Shown: positions 20,638 to 29,272 of the stretch, one piece after another
How positions within the stretch are numbered: the stretch's first letter is position 1
How the letters are laid out: each line of letters starts with the position of its first letter
NCBI RefSeq assembly: GCF_014836755.1
Contig: NZ_JACSQF010000012.1
Coordinates: 87,753 to 151,752 of the forward strand
Source: Oerskovia merdavium
GTDB lineage: Bacteria; Actinomycetota; Actinomycetes; Actinomycetales; Cellulomonadaceae
Reading direction: 5' to 3'
DNA length: 64,000 nucleotides
The notes under the pieces: generated by a model
What the model saw: the letters and a program-made list of their open reading frames with translations, nothing else
Database searches by the model: none
Told to the model about the DNA's origin: nothing
Position numbers and translations under genes: made by a program

Positions 20638-21838
20638 GTCCGTCCGCCTGACCGAGTGGACGACCTCGACGGTCGCGTGCGACCTCGCGACCGTCCGACT
20701 CCTCCAGGACCGCTTCCGGGCGCAGGTCTCGCCCGCACGTGAGCAGGTCCCCGGTGCGCTACCCCGGTGGGACGTGCGGGCCGGTGGCGTGGTCGGCGTC
20801 GTACGCACCGACCGGGGAACGGTCGTCGTCCGGCCCCGGATCCCCGTCGCCAACGTCCTCTACCTCGCCGGCGCCGGCGAGCACCGGTGGGGCGAGAGCG
20901 TCGGGCTCGCTATGCAGGACGAGCTGCACACCGCGCTCGCTCGCCTCTTCGTGCTCGTGACCCAGCGCACGCTCGCCGACGGAGTCCTGCGCGGCTACCG
21001 GGAGAAGCAGGACGACCTCCCGACCGTCCGGGGCAGGATCGACATCGCCGAGCAGGTCCGCCGACGTCCCGGCGTCGCCCTTCCACTCGCCGTGCGTTAC
21101 CAGGAGCACGACGAGGACGTCGTCGAGAACAGGACCCTCAAGGCCGCCGCGACGGCCTTGCACCGTCTCGGGATCGACGACCCCGAGGTGCGGCGCGGGC
21201 TGCGTCGCATCCAGCTCACCCTTGCTGACGTCGCCCCGCTGGACGCGCCCGGCGCGAGCAACAGGGTCGTCTGGAGCCGCCTCAACGAGCGGTACCGCCC
21301 GGCGGTCGCCCTGGCGCAGCTGGTTCTCGACGGATCGGGCATCGACCTGAGCGCCGGATCCACGTCAGCCCTCTCGTTGACGCTGTCGATGCCCGCGGTG
21401 TTCGAGGGTTTCCTCGAACGCGTCCTGGGTCCGCGGCTCCGGTCCCGCGGCGGCACCGTCACCGCCCAGGCAACGGCATGGTCGCTCGACGTGGCAGGGA
21501 AGGTCCCGCTCAGGCCGGACCTCGTCTGGCACGACGCCGACGTCCCGCGCGCGGTGGTGGACGCGAAGTACCAGTCGACGGGTCCACAGGCGACGCACGG
21601 CGACAACGTGTACCAGCTGCTCGCGTACTGCACGGCCCTCGGCCTGAGCGAGGGCCACCTGGTCTACGCACACTCCGTGGGCGAGACCCCATCGCCCGTC
21701 CAGGTCGTCCACGACGGACCCGTCATCCACACCCACGCGCTCGACCTGGGGACGACGCCGTCGGAGATCCTTCGACAGGTCGATCACCTGGCTGAGTCGA
21801 TCGCCGGGCGGGCCAGCCGGGCGGCCCGGCCGGCCTAG
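20618..21838 (+). CDS. mcrC: McrC-type nuclease subunit
   Basis: About 406 residues from the ATG at 20618, which lies inside the end of mcrB, the usual McrBC arrangement. An N-terminal beta-rich region (GGVVGVVRTDRGTVVVRPRIP) and central ENRTLKAAATAL lead to a PD-(D/E)xK nuclease core: RPDLVW near 299 and VVDAKY near 313. McrC binds the McrB hexamer and cuts DNA. The upstream in-frame ATG at 20525 lies in mcrB coding sequence and is rejected. This is the last gene of the defence island; the next genes run on the other strand. Confidence 0.88.
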   Translation: MTTVPPESVRLTEWTTSTVACDLATVRLLQDRFRAQVSPAREQVPGALPRWDVRAGGVVGVVRTDRGTVVVRPRIPVANVLYLAGAGEHRWGESVGLAMQDELHTALARLFVLVTQRTLADGVLRGYREKQDDLPTVRGRIDIAEQVRRRPGVALPLAVRYQEHDEDVVENRTLKAAATALHRLGIDDPEVRRGLRRIQLTLADVAPLDAPGASNRVVWSRLNERYRPAVALAQLVLDGSGIDLSAGSTSALSLTLSMPAVFEGFLERVLGPRLRSRGGTVTAQATAWSLDVAGKVPLRPDLVWHDADVPRAVVDAKYQSTGPQATHGDNVYQLLAYCTALGLSEGHLVYAHSVGETPSPVQVVHDGPVIHTHALDLGTTPSEILRQVDHLAESIAGRASRAARPA

Positions 21839-21853
21839 ACCGCGAGGGACCGC

Positions 21854-22693
21854 CTACCCCCACTCCTGCGGCGCGAACTGCGACAGCGTCGGCCGCGCTC
21901 CCTGCGGGTCGCGCACCACAGCCTCGCGCGTCCACTCGTTCTCGCTCGTCGACAGCACGACCCCACCGGCCCGCTCGGCCGCGGCTGCGCTCTCGTCACG
22001 GTCCGCGACGGAGAACGCCACGTCCCACCGAGCCGGCCCGTCGACGGCCGCCACCCCAGCAGCCACATCAGCGAACCCGGGCGGCGCGAACTCCTGCCGT
22101 TCGAAGATCCCGGGGTCGATCGTGTGCGCGAGGTGGTCGCCGTACCCCGGGACGCGGAACATCCCGGCGCCGAGCGCGGGGTCGAGCTCCCAGCCGAGCA
22201 GCGGTCCGTAGAAGTCGAGGGCCCGGTTCGGGTCCGGCGTGAGGAGGTTGCTGAAGTTCCAGGTGCCCGGCTCGTTGACGCGCTGCGCCCCGAGGCGCGT
22301 GCCCGCCTGCCACAGCCGGAACCGCGCACCCTGCGGGTCCTGGACGGAGGCCATGCGTCCGGGCGGGCCGACGGTCTCGGGGCCGGAGAGCAGCACGCCG
22401 CCGTCGGCGGCGACCGCCCCGGCGGTGGCGCCGACGTCGTCGACCGCGACGTAGGTGATCCACTCGGGTGTCCCGTCACTGCCGTCGGGCGGGGAGGCGA
22501 TCGCCGCGACGTCCTGCCCGTCGAGCGAGGCGACGACGTAGCGCCCGGGCGCGTCGGGCGGCATCTTGTCGGTGAACGTCCACCCGAACAGGGCGCCGTA
22601 GAACGCGGTGGCGGCGTCGACGTCGGGCTGCTCGGTGTCCACCCAGCACGGCACCCCGTGCGGGTACGTGCGGGGCTGCGTCGGTGAGCTCAT
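21854..22693 (-). CDS. Two-domain VOC (glyoxalase-fold) protein
   Basis: 279 residues made of two VOC repeats, each starting with a W-D/N ... FYG-LFGW pattern: DVDAATAFYGALFGWTF near 25 and NRALDFYGPLLGWEL near 155. Such proteins often bind small hydroxylated or antibiotic-like ligands; substrate unknown. Start: the ATG at 22693 follows GGAAGGCAG; the longer upstream frame is low-complexity Arg/Ser. It ends 15 bases from the converging mcrC gene. Confidence 0.8.
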   Translation of the reverse strand: MSSPTQPRTYPHGVPCWVDTEQPDVDAATAFYGALFGWTFTDKMPPDAPGRYVVASLDGQDVAAIASPPDGSDGTPEWITYVAVDDVGATAGAVAADGGVLLSGPETVGPPGRMASVQDPQGARFRLWQAGTRLGAQRVNEPGTWNFSNLLTPDPNRALDFYGPLLGWELDPALGAGMFRVPGYGDHLAHTIDPGIFERQEFAPPGFADVAAGVAAVDGPARWDVAFSVADRDESAAAAERAGGVVLSTSENEWTREAVVRDPQGARPTLSQFAPQEWG

Positions 22694-22784
22694 CTCTGCC
22701 TTCCCGGCCCCGCCGGGTGCGAGGCCTCCCGCGTTCCACCTTCCCAGCCGCCGCCGACACCGGCCTCTGGGGCGGACCGTCCGG

Positions 22785-23057
22785 TCAGTCGGCGTCGTCG
22801 ACCTCCTCGAACCGCAGCGTGACCTCGCCACGGACCGTGCCTTCGCTCGCCCGGATCTCGTCGAGGTGCAGCGTCCCGACGCCGTCGAGCTCGAACGCGT
22901 CCCCCTCGTCGAGCACGACGACGGCCTCGTCCGAGGGGGTGCGCAGCGCGAGCTGCGCGAGGGGCGTGCCGTCGACGAGGCCGACGCGCATGATCCCGAC
23001 CCGCAGCACCCCGAAGGTGGGTTGCGAGCCCTGCCGAGCATTCCTGACTGTTGTCAC
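22785..23057 (-). CDS. Small hypothetical protein
   Basis: 90 residues, no signal peptide or membrane segment. The composition is beta-rich with many acidic residues (VVVLDEGDAFELDGVGTLHLDEI), suggesting one small beta-barrel. It starts nine bases after the calpain-like peptidase stop, so the two are probably one operon; a helper or immunity role is possible but unproven. Confidence 0.6.
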   Translation of the reverse strand: MTTVRNARQGSQPTFGVLRVGIMRVGLVDGTPLAQLALRTPSDEAVVVLDEGDAFELDGVGTLHLDEIRASEGTVRGEVTLRFEEVDDAD

Positions 23058-23066
23058 AGGTGGGTC

Positions 23067-24155
23067 CTATCGGGTGGAGGGGACGGCGTAGACGGTGTCG
23101 AAGTTCTCCTTGTACTGCTTCTCCGTGAGCCACATGTCGCCGACCTTGTCAGACCCGTCATTCTGCAGGTGGGCGCCGGGTCCCCACGGGTTGATGACGT
23201 GGACCTTGAGCTCGCCGTCCCGCTCCTCGACCTTGTCCACGATGTACGCGTGGTTGGGCACGACCCGGGAGTCGTCGACCTCGTCGCCGAACGGCCACCA
23301 CGACGGCTCGTCCTCGGTCCCGAGCGCGACCGGGCCGTCGGCGAGACGGTCCTTGAGGTCGGAGAGGTTCCCCTCGCCGGTCTTGGAGGGGGTCGCGCCG
23401 GTGATGGCCGCGAACGCATCGCTCGAGTAGCCGCCGTCGATGTCGTCGTAGCTGCCGCCCCAGTACTCGGCGGCCGCCTTCTCGTAGATCGACGCCCAGC
23501 TCGGGTTCCCGCTCGGGTCCATGACGCCGTCCTGCGCGACCTCGGGCTCGACCGTGATCTCGACGGGATCGCCGTCCTTGTACATCGTCACGGTCCACGT
23601 CCCGTCGGCGTTGAGCCGCATGTGGTCGCGGATGAACTGGGGGTCGTCGCGGGCGACCGCGCCCAGGCCCGCGAGGAGCCAGCAGTCGCCGAGTCCCTGC
23701 TGGTTGATCATGTTCGGGTCGAGCGCCGCGTCGTCGAGCGGGATCGTGGGCGGGACGTCGACCCACGGGCCGTGGCCCGAGAGGTCAGGGTTGCCCGGCC
23801 GGTCCTTCCCCCCGTCGCCGGAGCGGTCGCCACCACCCCCGGCCCCCGGCCTACCGCCCCGGTCGAGGCCTGGCCCCGCTCCGCCGTCGGCCGCGCTGGT
23901 GCGGGCCTGGTCCTCGGCGTTCCGCCGGAGCACCTCGGCGTTGTCGCGGAGCGCACCGAGGCAGGAGGCGAGCGCGGGGGCCAGCCGCCGGGACCAGTCC
24001 TGCCGGAACTCCTCGGCGTCGGGCCCCACCCAGCCCGCGGAGGCGACGATCCCGTCGACCTGCCGCCGGGCCGTCTCGAGCGTCTCGGCGCTCTCCACGA
24101 AGCTGCTGCCGAGCCCTGCGAGCGCCTCGACGTCGGCGCCGAACATGGTGCGCAT
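23067..24155 (-). CDS. Calpain-family (C2) cysteine peptidase with WXG100-like N-terminus
   Basis: 362 residues from the ATG at 24155, which has GAGGGGGG upstream. Residues 1-90 form a helical hairpin with the ESX-type pattern (GWVGPDAEEFRQDW). A Gly/Asp-rich linker follows, then a papain-fold domain with the calpain triad: Cys in QQGLGDCWLLAGL near 156, His in NHAYIVDKV near 301, and Asn in INPWG near 320. No Sec signal is present. Proteins of this shape are likely type VII-exported effectors or toxins; that role is inferred. The following small gene may be its partner. Confidence 0.8.
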   Translation of the reverse strand: MRTMFGADVEALAGLGSSFVESAETLETARRQVDGIVASAGWVGPDAEEFRQDWSRRLAPALASCLGALRDNAEVLRRNAEDQARTSAADGGAGPGLDRGGRPGAGGGGDRSGDGGKDRPGNPDLSGHGPWVDVPPTIPLDDAALDPNMINQQGLGDCWLLAGLGAVARDDPQFIRDHMRLNADGTWTVTMYKDGDPVEITVEPEVAQDGVMDPSGNPSWASIYEKAAAEYWGGSYDDIDGGYSSDAFAAITGATPSKTGEGNLSDLKDRLADGPVALGTEDEPSWWPFGDEVDDSRVVPNHAYIVDKVEERDGELKVHVINPWGPGAHLQNDGSDKVGDMWLTEKQYKENFDTVYAVPSTR

Positions 24156-24339
24156 GTCCCCCCTCGTGGCTGCGGGACCGCCTTGGTCCCGGGCATCGCC
24201 GACCCACGCTATCGACCACGCGGCGGGCAGGCCATGGGCAGCGGTCCCCATGCGACGTCACCCGGTGGGCGCCTCGTCGCTGCTAGGTTCGACGACGCCG
24301 CGCACCTGCGCGTCGACCGACCCAGCGAGGGGGCACCGC

Positions 24340-24885
24340 GTGAGAGACGCCGGATCGTCGAGGAAGCGGCTGCGTGCCGGCGGGGTGCTGCTGCTGGTGG
24401 TGGCCGCCGTCGGGCAGCTCGTCGCAGGGTGCAGCAGCTCTCCCGCCGCAGCTCCGACCGCGAGCACGCCGGGTGCGAGCCCTGCCGAGGCGCTCGACAC
24501 GTACACCGTGGTGCGCGACGACGTCCTCGCGGCGCTGTCGTCCCTCGACCCGGCCACGCCGTGGGAGTCGAGCGGGACGGCCGCCCTCTCCGAGGAGGGC
24601 TCGGCGTGCACCCTGGTCCTGCCGGCCGCTGGCTCGGCTCAGTACCTGTACGTCGAGGGTGACGACTTCGCGGCGGTCCGCGCAGCCCTGGACCCCGTCC
24701 TCGCGCAGCACGGGTTCGCCGCCCTGGGGCAGACCGTGTTCGCGGACGGCGGGGCGGTCGAGGTGTCGTCGACCGACGACGCAGGGGCCGAGCTCGTCGT
24801 CTCGTCCGAGCAGACGTCCGTCGTCCGCCTGAACGCGCCGGTGCTGTCGGAGACGTGCGACGACGCGGAGCTCGAGCGGTCCTAG
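24340..24885 (+). CDS. Small secreted lipoprotein
   Basis: 181 residues from the GTG at 24340 (GCGAGGGGG upstream). The N-terminus is basic (SSRKRLR), then hydrophobic, ending in a lipobox LVAGC with Cys near 31 and a Ser/Ala/Pro linker. The mature part, about 130 residues with two Cys (SACTL, SETCDD), is unknown. It is divergent from the calpain gene and shares about 180 bases of intergenic sequence with it. An ORF extending further upstream reads as antisense to the calpain gene and is not used. Confidence 0.72.
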   Translation: MRDAGSSRKRLRAGGVLLLVVAAVGQLVAGCSSSPAAAPTASTPGASPAEALDTYTVVRDDVLAALSSLDPATPWESSGTAALSEEGSACTLVLPAAGSAQYLYVEGDDFAAVRAALDPVLAQHGFAALGQTVFADGGAVEVSSTDDAGAELVVSSEQTSVVRLNAPVLSETCDDAELERS

Positions 24886-24913
24886 AACCCTGCGGGTCAG
24901 GTCGCCGCCGCCA

Positions 24914-26587
24914 TCACCCGGCCACCTCCCACCTCACCGCCTTCCCCAGCCTCCGCCGCACCGCTTCACCGCCGACCTGTTCGATCCACTCGCGCGGCCC
25001 GACGACTACGAGCAGCGACCGTGCCCGGGACAGCCCGGTGTAGAGCATCTCGCGCGCCCGGGCGACGTCGCGGACGCCGTTGACGGCGAGCACGACGACG
25101 GGGCGCTCGAGTCCCTTGAACCCGAGCACGTGCCCGTAGAAGACGTCCTCCTCGGCGAAGAACGTGTCCCAGTAGGCGGCGTGCCCGCCGAGCGCGACCT
25201 CGTTGACCTGGGCGGGGTGCCGGCGCCCGGTCGCGAGGAGCGTGACGGACCCAGGGGCCCAGCCTTCGTCGAGCAGGGCGTCGACGGCGTCGTCGGCGGC
25301 ACCGACAGCCTGCTCCGCGGGGACGTCGACCAGGCGCACGGGTGGTCCGTCCATGCCGCGGGGACGGAGCAGGTCCTCGGACAGGGCGCCGAAGACCTGG
25401 GCGATCTGCTTGGTCGAGCGCAGGTTCTCGTCGAGGGTGACCTGGACCAGCTCGATCGGCACGTGCCCCTCGCGGGGGAAGACGCGTTGGGCGTCGTCCA
25501 TGAAGACGTAGAGGCCGCTCGTGTCGGGGTCACGCAGGCACCTCATGAGCGAGGGCCACCAGAGGTCGCCGAAGTCCTGGGCCTCGTCGACGACGACCGC
25601 GTCGAACAGGTCGGCCGGTGACCGCTGGGCCGCGAGCTCTCCGAGGGCGAGCGGGAGGTGCCGTTCCCAGTAGTCGCCGTCGTCGTCCGCGCCTGCTGCG
25701 GCGCCCCAGGCGCGCGGCAGGTCGTGGAAGAGACCCACGTAGGTGGGGCGTTCGCGCACGGGCCAGGTCGCGACGACCCGTTCGAAGTACCGTCCGAGCC
25801 CGCGCGAGTAGCACAGGAGGGCGACGGACTCCCCGGCGCGCGCCCGCCGTCGGGCCTGTTCGAGCGCGAGCCACGTCTTGCCGGAACCCGCTCCGCCCAC
25901 GACGCGCAGCCGCCGGGCCTCGCGCAGAAGGTCGAGGATGCGGCCCTGGTCGCGCGTCATCTGCTCGAGCCTGTCCTCGTGCGCTGCGGCCGCGGCGAGG
26001 TGCTCCGCCTGGCTGGGGAAGCCGCCCGCGAGCGCCTCGACGACCTCCTCGAGATCGGCGTCGGCGAGCGGCCCGTGCCCTTGGCCGTGCCGGGTGATCG
26101 CGTTGCGCACCCGTTCGGCGAGCCCATGCCCGCGTTCGAGGTCCCCTCGGTCGACGATCATGTCGCGGGGCAGATCGAGCGTCGCCCAGTCGGGTCCGAC
26201 GTACTGGTGCGGGAACGCGACGAGGTGCGCGGTCCGGGACTCGGCGGCGAGCAGGCCGCGGTGCCGCAGCAGCGCCTGGAGTGCGTGCCGCGCCCCCTGC
26301 ACCTGCCCGACCGGATCGATGCGGTGCCGCTGGTCCCCGTTCCCCTGGCACCAGGTGCCGTCACGCCGTTCGATGTGCCCGCCCTTGACCTCGATCGCGG
26401 CGATCCCGAACCCCGGCCAGGCGACGAGAAGGTCGATCTCGTACTCCTGCTCCTCCTCCTGGAGGCGCAGGCCGTGGAAGACCACGGCGTCGTCGGGCAG
26501 CTGCGCCAGGAGCGCTTCGTGGAGGGTGCGCTCGGCGCCCCCGTCGGGCGGGTAGGCGGGTTCGGTCGGGAAGGTGCGGGGCGGCAT
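24914..26587 (-). CDS. NERD-domain SF1 helicase, second copy
   Basis: 557 residues. N-terminal NERD: IDLLVAWPGFGIAAIEVKGG at about 52-71. Then a UvrD-like ATPase: Walker A GGAGSGKTWLAL near 227, Walker B VVVDEAQDF near 328, and a C-terminal YTGLSRARSLLVVV. Same architecture as 3660-5177 but clearly diverged, and here a stand-alone gene in high-GC context. The role may be DNA repair or defence. The ATG at 26587 is used; the 22 codons upstream are weakly coding and lack a ribosome-binding site. Confidence 0.85.
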   Translation of the reverse strand: MPPRTFPTEPAYPPDGGAERTLHEALLAQLPDDAVVFHGLRLQEEEQEYEIDLLVAWPGFGIAAIEVKGGHIERRDGTWCQGNGDQRHRIDPVGQVQGARHALQALLRHRGLLAAESRTAHLVAFPHQYVGPDWATLDLPRDMIVDRGDLERGHGLAERVRNAITRHGQGHGPLADADLEEVVEALAGGFPSQAEHLAAAAAHEDRLEQMTRDQGRILDLLREARRLRVVGGAGSGKTWLALEQARRRARAGESVALLCYSRGLGRYFERVVATWPVRERPTYVGLFHDLPRAWGAAAGADDDGDYWERHLPLALGELAAQRSPADLFDAVVVDEAQDFGDLWWPSLMRCLRDPDTSGLYVFMDDAQRVFPREGHVPIELVQVTLDENLRSTKQIAQVFGALSEDLLRPRGMDGPPVRLVDVPAEQAVGAADDAVDALLDEGWAPGSVTLLATGRRHPAQVNEVALGGHAAYWDTFFAEEDVFYGHVLGFKGLERPVVVLAVNGVRDVARAREMLYTGLSRARSLLVVVGPREWIEQVGGEAVRRRLGKAVRWEVAG

Positions 26588-26649
26588 GGCTCTGGTGTAC
26601 CGGACCTGCCCGACGGCGTCACGCCCCGCGGGCGGACACGTCGCCCTGG

Positions 26650-27423
26650 TCACGGCTTTTCACCCGGGGCGACGGCCACCGGGCTGTCACCGATCGACCT
26701 TGCTCTCATCTCCCCGACACAGCGATCGATGATCGTGCGAGCCTCGCGAAACTCCATGAGGAAGAACTCCCGATCATCTCTCAGGCGATATGGGCCCAGC
26801 AGTGCGTGGACCGTGGCCTCGACTGCCCTCGGGTTCTTGACGATCCACAGCTTGCGGACGCCGAACGGCACGGCGACTCCGGTTGCCCGGTTGATCTCCG
26901 CCACCCGATCCGCGATCGGCCGTCGGGTGTAGCCGATCTTGAGGAGGTGCGGCTGTTCTCGCGTCGACAGCACGTAGACGAAGCCGGTCTCGTCCCCCAG
27001 GAGCGGTTTCCGCTCTCCGAGGTATGCCTTGAGGTGGTGTACCAGACCCGAGCGAGCTCCGCGCAGAACTGCTCCACCTGCCGCTTCCGGATCTCTGTCG
27101 CTCAATGCACGCCGAAGAGCTCCCAAAGTCTCGGCGGACTGCCGTGCATTGCGCGGTACAGGTCTTCCCAGTTGCTGCCAGACAACCGCCCAGTCCCACT
27201 GATCCTGTTTCCAGCTCCGCGAGAAGAGCCCCTTGACCTCCGAGATCTGGTCCAGGAGTCCTGCTGGCGGGGTCGTCGAAATGGGCTCGGCCGCGACGAA
27301 AAGACCATGCACAGCCCCGACAGCATGCTGCCTCCGGGCGAGGACTTCCTGCTTGACGGGGGACATTCCAAAACCCCACTTCTGGGTGACCTGTCTCACG
27401 TCTCGGGACCGACGAAGTGTCAT
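26650..27423 (-). CDS. T5orf172 (GIY-YIG superfamily) domain protein
   Basis: 257 residues. The C-terminal half (about 144-225) has GFVYVLSTREQPHLLKIGYT and later AVEATVHALLGPYR with REFF, the pattern of the T5orf172/MUG113 branch of the GIY-YIG nuclease fold, common in phages and mobile islands. The N-terminal half is helical and unknown. It follows 27440-28009 by 16 bases, so the two form an operon. The ATG at 27423 lacks a strong ribosome-binding site. Confidence 0.72.
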   Translation of the reverse strand: MTLRRSRDVRQVTQKWGFGMSPVKQEVLARRQHAVGAVHGLFVAAEPISTTPPAGLLDQISEVKGLFSRSWKQDQWDWAVVWQQLGRPVPRNARQSAETLGALRRALSDRDPEAAGGAVLRGARSGLVHHLKAYLGERKPLLGDETGFVYVLSTREQPHLLKIGYTRRPIADRVAEINRATGVAVPFGVRKLWIVKNPRAVEATVHALLGPYRLRDDREFFLMEFREARTIIDRCVGEMRARSIGDSPVAVAPGEKP

Positions 27424-27439
27424 GGCTGGCTGCTCGATC

Positions 27440-28009
27440 TCAGCGGACACCGGGAGCCCCGTCCGTCGTGTCGGGCTCACGGACAAGACCGATGTCGATA
27501 CCCGGCCGTCTGGCGACGTAGCCGAACGCATCCCGGGCGAGCTCCGGCCGGTATTCGACGACCACGTCCTCTCGGAGCAAGCGATCCCGCCATGCATCGT
27601 TCTGCGCGAGGTGCACCTCGTCCATCTCGAGCCCCGCGCGTCGCCAAGCTTCGAGTCGGAGCATCTGGATCGGTTCATCCCACCGGTGTCTCTCGAGGAC
27701 TCGCCACGGGATGAGTGCCTCGTTGCGCACGTTACGTCGAACGAGCCCCATGTCGATGATCCAGGACTCCCAGAAGCGGTGTGAGATCTCCATGTTGTGG
27801 CGTCGTTCGTACTCCTCAAGCACCCACGTGGGGTGGCGGCCCTCGTAGAACCATCGGCGTGCCTCTGGTACATCGACGATCTCGGCAGGTCGCCGTCGCC
27901 AAGCGCGGCCGAGTCCCTCAGTGAGACCGCTCAAGTCGTCCGGGACGACCACAGGTGTCGAGTCCACCCCGTCGGGGGTGGGAGACGGGTTGATCAACGG
28001 TTCGGTCAT
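27440..28009 (-). CDS. Hypothetical protein, first gene of T5orf172 operon
   Basis: 189 residues from the ATG at 28009 (GGAAGAAG upstream). Mostly helical, rich in Arg, Trp and Glu, with no membrane segment or motif I recognise (EARRWFYEGRHPTWVLEEY, HRFWESWIIDMGLV). Its 5' leader begins about 90 bases downstream of a repeat that looks like a structured RNA (28098-28184). Function unknown. Confidence 0.62.
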   Translation of the reverse strand: MTEPLINPSPTPDGVDSTPVVVPDDLSGLTEGLGRAWRRRPAEIVDVPEARRWFYEGRHPTWVLEEYERRHNMEISHRFWESWIIDMGLVRRNVRNEALIPWRVLERHRWDEPIQMLRLEAWRRAGLEMDEVHLAQNDAWRDRLLREDVVVEYRPELARDAFGYVARRPGIDIGLVREPDTTDGAPGVR

Positions 28010-28097
28010 GCTTCTTCCTTCGTCGAGGAAGGGGGCCGACCAGCACCGAAGTCCGGGCTGGTCGACGACCCTGCGCTTCCCGCGACCGATCGGCAGC

Positions 28098-28184
28098 GGG
28101 CGGGTCTTCCTCCTGGAGCACCGTGCGCAGAGAGCGCGGTTGCCGGACCGGCACGCGGAGGGCGTTTCGCCGGTCACTCTTGAC
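28098..28184 (-). ncRNA. Possible structured RNA leader, copy A of a dispersed repeat
   Basis: Read on the minus strand, it shares two long identical blocks (ACGCCCTCCGCGTGCCGGTC and CCGGCAACCGCG) and the flanking CACGGTGC and GGAAGACCCGCCC with copy B at 35896-35980; differences fall in loop-like positions. Closing bases GGTC/GACC can pair, as can GACCGGC/GCCGGTC and ACCG/CGGT around GGCAACC ... GGTGC. This layout recalls the SAM-I riboswitch clan, though the genes downstream have no link to methionine. A DNA-level repeat with no RNA role is possible. Confidence 0.4.
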
Positions 28185-28280
28185 CTGGGGCATTTGTACT
28201 AGAACCCCGTGGTTGTGCGCAAATCGGGCGACGGTGGCCCGCACCGGGGGCGGACCGTCCGTCCCCCGACACTGCGCCCC

Positions 28281-29147
28281 TCAGCCGCCTACGGTGAGCA
28301 GCGCCAGGCTGGGGTGCTCGCGCAGCGCACGTTCACCGTGGGTCCGGTAGAGCGTCATGACGGCCACGAAGGGTGCATGATCTCCGGTGAGCAGGAGCGG
28401 TTCCGCCTCGGAGAACTGGCAGACGAGCCCCCAGCTCGTGGGTTCCGGGAAGACGGCTGTCATCGACGCGTAGTCGAACGAGAGCCACCGGCCTCGCGTC
28501 TGCACGAGAAGTCGGTGATTGCTCACGACGAGCCTGCTGATGCACTGCTCACGCCATTGCTGCCGAGCCTTGTTCCGGGCGGCGGTGCGCTGAGCGCCGT
28601 TGGAGAGCGCGGTCACGGCCAGGCCTGCGGCGACGAACAAGGGTCGACCGTAGAAGAAGCCCGATGTCTGCGAGTAGCTGACGTCCTTGCCGTAGTACCG
28701 GGCATAGCCGATGGGGACGTCGCAGAAGAACTCCTCGTTTGCGTACGGGACGACGTCCCAGACGGCCAGGGTCGCAGGTACTTCTCCCGCGAGGAGCTGC
28801 TGGCGCAGCGCCTGGGCGTCCCGCCACCCGCGCGCGGACGCGTCGCGCCGTCGGATGTCGATGAGCTCGGCCGCGCGGAACCGTCCCGTGCTGCGCCGGT
28901 GATCGCGATACGTCGCGGAGGCCTTGACGACCGCAAGGACGACGAGGGAGATCGGCGCGACGACGGCGCCCAGGAGGAGCAGGAGCATGACGAGCAAGGT
29001 CGAGCTGTCCGTCTGTTCTCCCCGGTCGAGGGCAGCGATGCCCGCCATGCAGCCGACGTAGGCGATCGGTGCGAGCACGAGCGGCACGGCCCAGCGAACG
29101 TGCCGCCTGACCGCCCCAGCTTTCGGTGCCGTCCGCGGATCCTCCAT
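28281..29147 (-). CDS. Membrane protein with PH-like C-terminal part, unknown
   Basis: 288 residues with AGGGGG before the ATG. Two transmembrane segments at about 18-40 and 50-75 (WAVPLVLAPIAYVGCMAGIA, LLVMLLLLLGAVVAPISLVV), then a soluble part containing a third weaker hydrophobic stretch (PLFVAAGLAVTALS) and a beta-rich end (LVVSNHRLLVQTRGRWLSFDY) like bacterial PH domains. No function can be assigned. Confidence 0.65.
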   Translation of the reverse strand: MEDPRTAPKAGAVRRHVRWAVPLVLAPIAYVGCMAGIAALDRGEQTDSSTLLVMLLLLLGAVVAPISLVVLAVVKASATYRDHRRSTGRFRAAELIDIRRRDASARGWRDAQALRQQLLAGEVPATLAVWDVVPYANEEFFCDVPIGYARYYGKDVSYSQTSGFFYGRPLFVAAGLAVTALSNGAQRTAARNKARQQWREQCISRLVVSNHRLLVQTRGRWLSFDYASMTAVFPEPTSWGLVCQFSEAEPLLLTGDHAPFVAVMTLYRTHGERALREHPSLALLTVGG

Positions 29148-29272
29148 CGAAGCCCCCTGCCTCGTCGACGGGCGTGATGGTCTTCAGCCCGAACGATCGG
29201 GAAGACTACCCGACGAGGTCGGCCGTGACCTGCCACGGACGTCGCTCACCGCCGCAACACCGCACCGTCACC

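Noticed and set aside
22694..23041. Upstream extension of the VOC gene to 23041
   Set aside because: The extra 116 codons are Arg/Ser-rich and overlap the hypothetical gene at 22785-23057; the ATG at 22693 has a ribosome-binding site.
23521..24339. Upstream extension of the lipoprotein frame
   Set aside because: Antisense to the calpain gene; the lipoprotein signal starts at the GTG at 24340.
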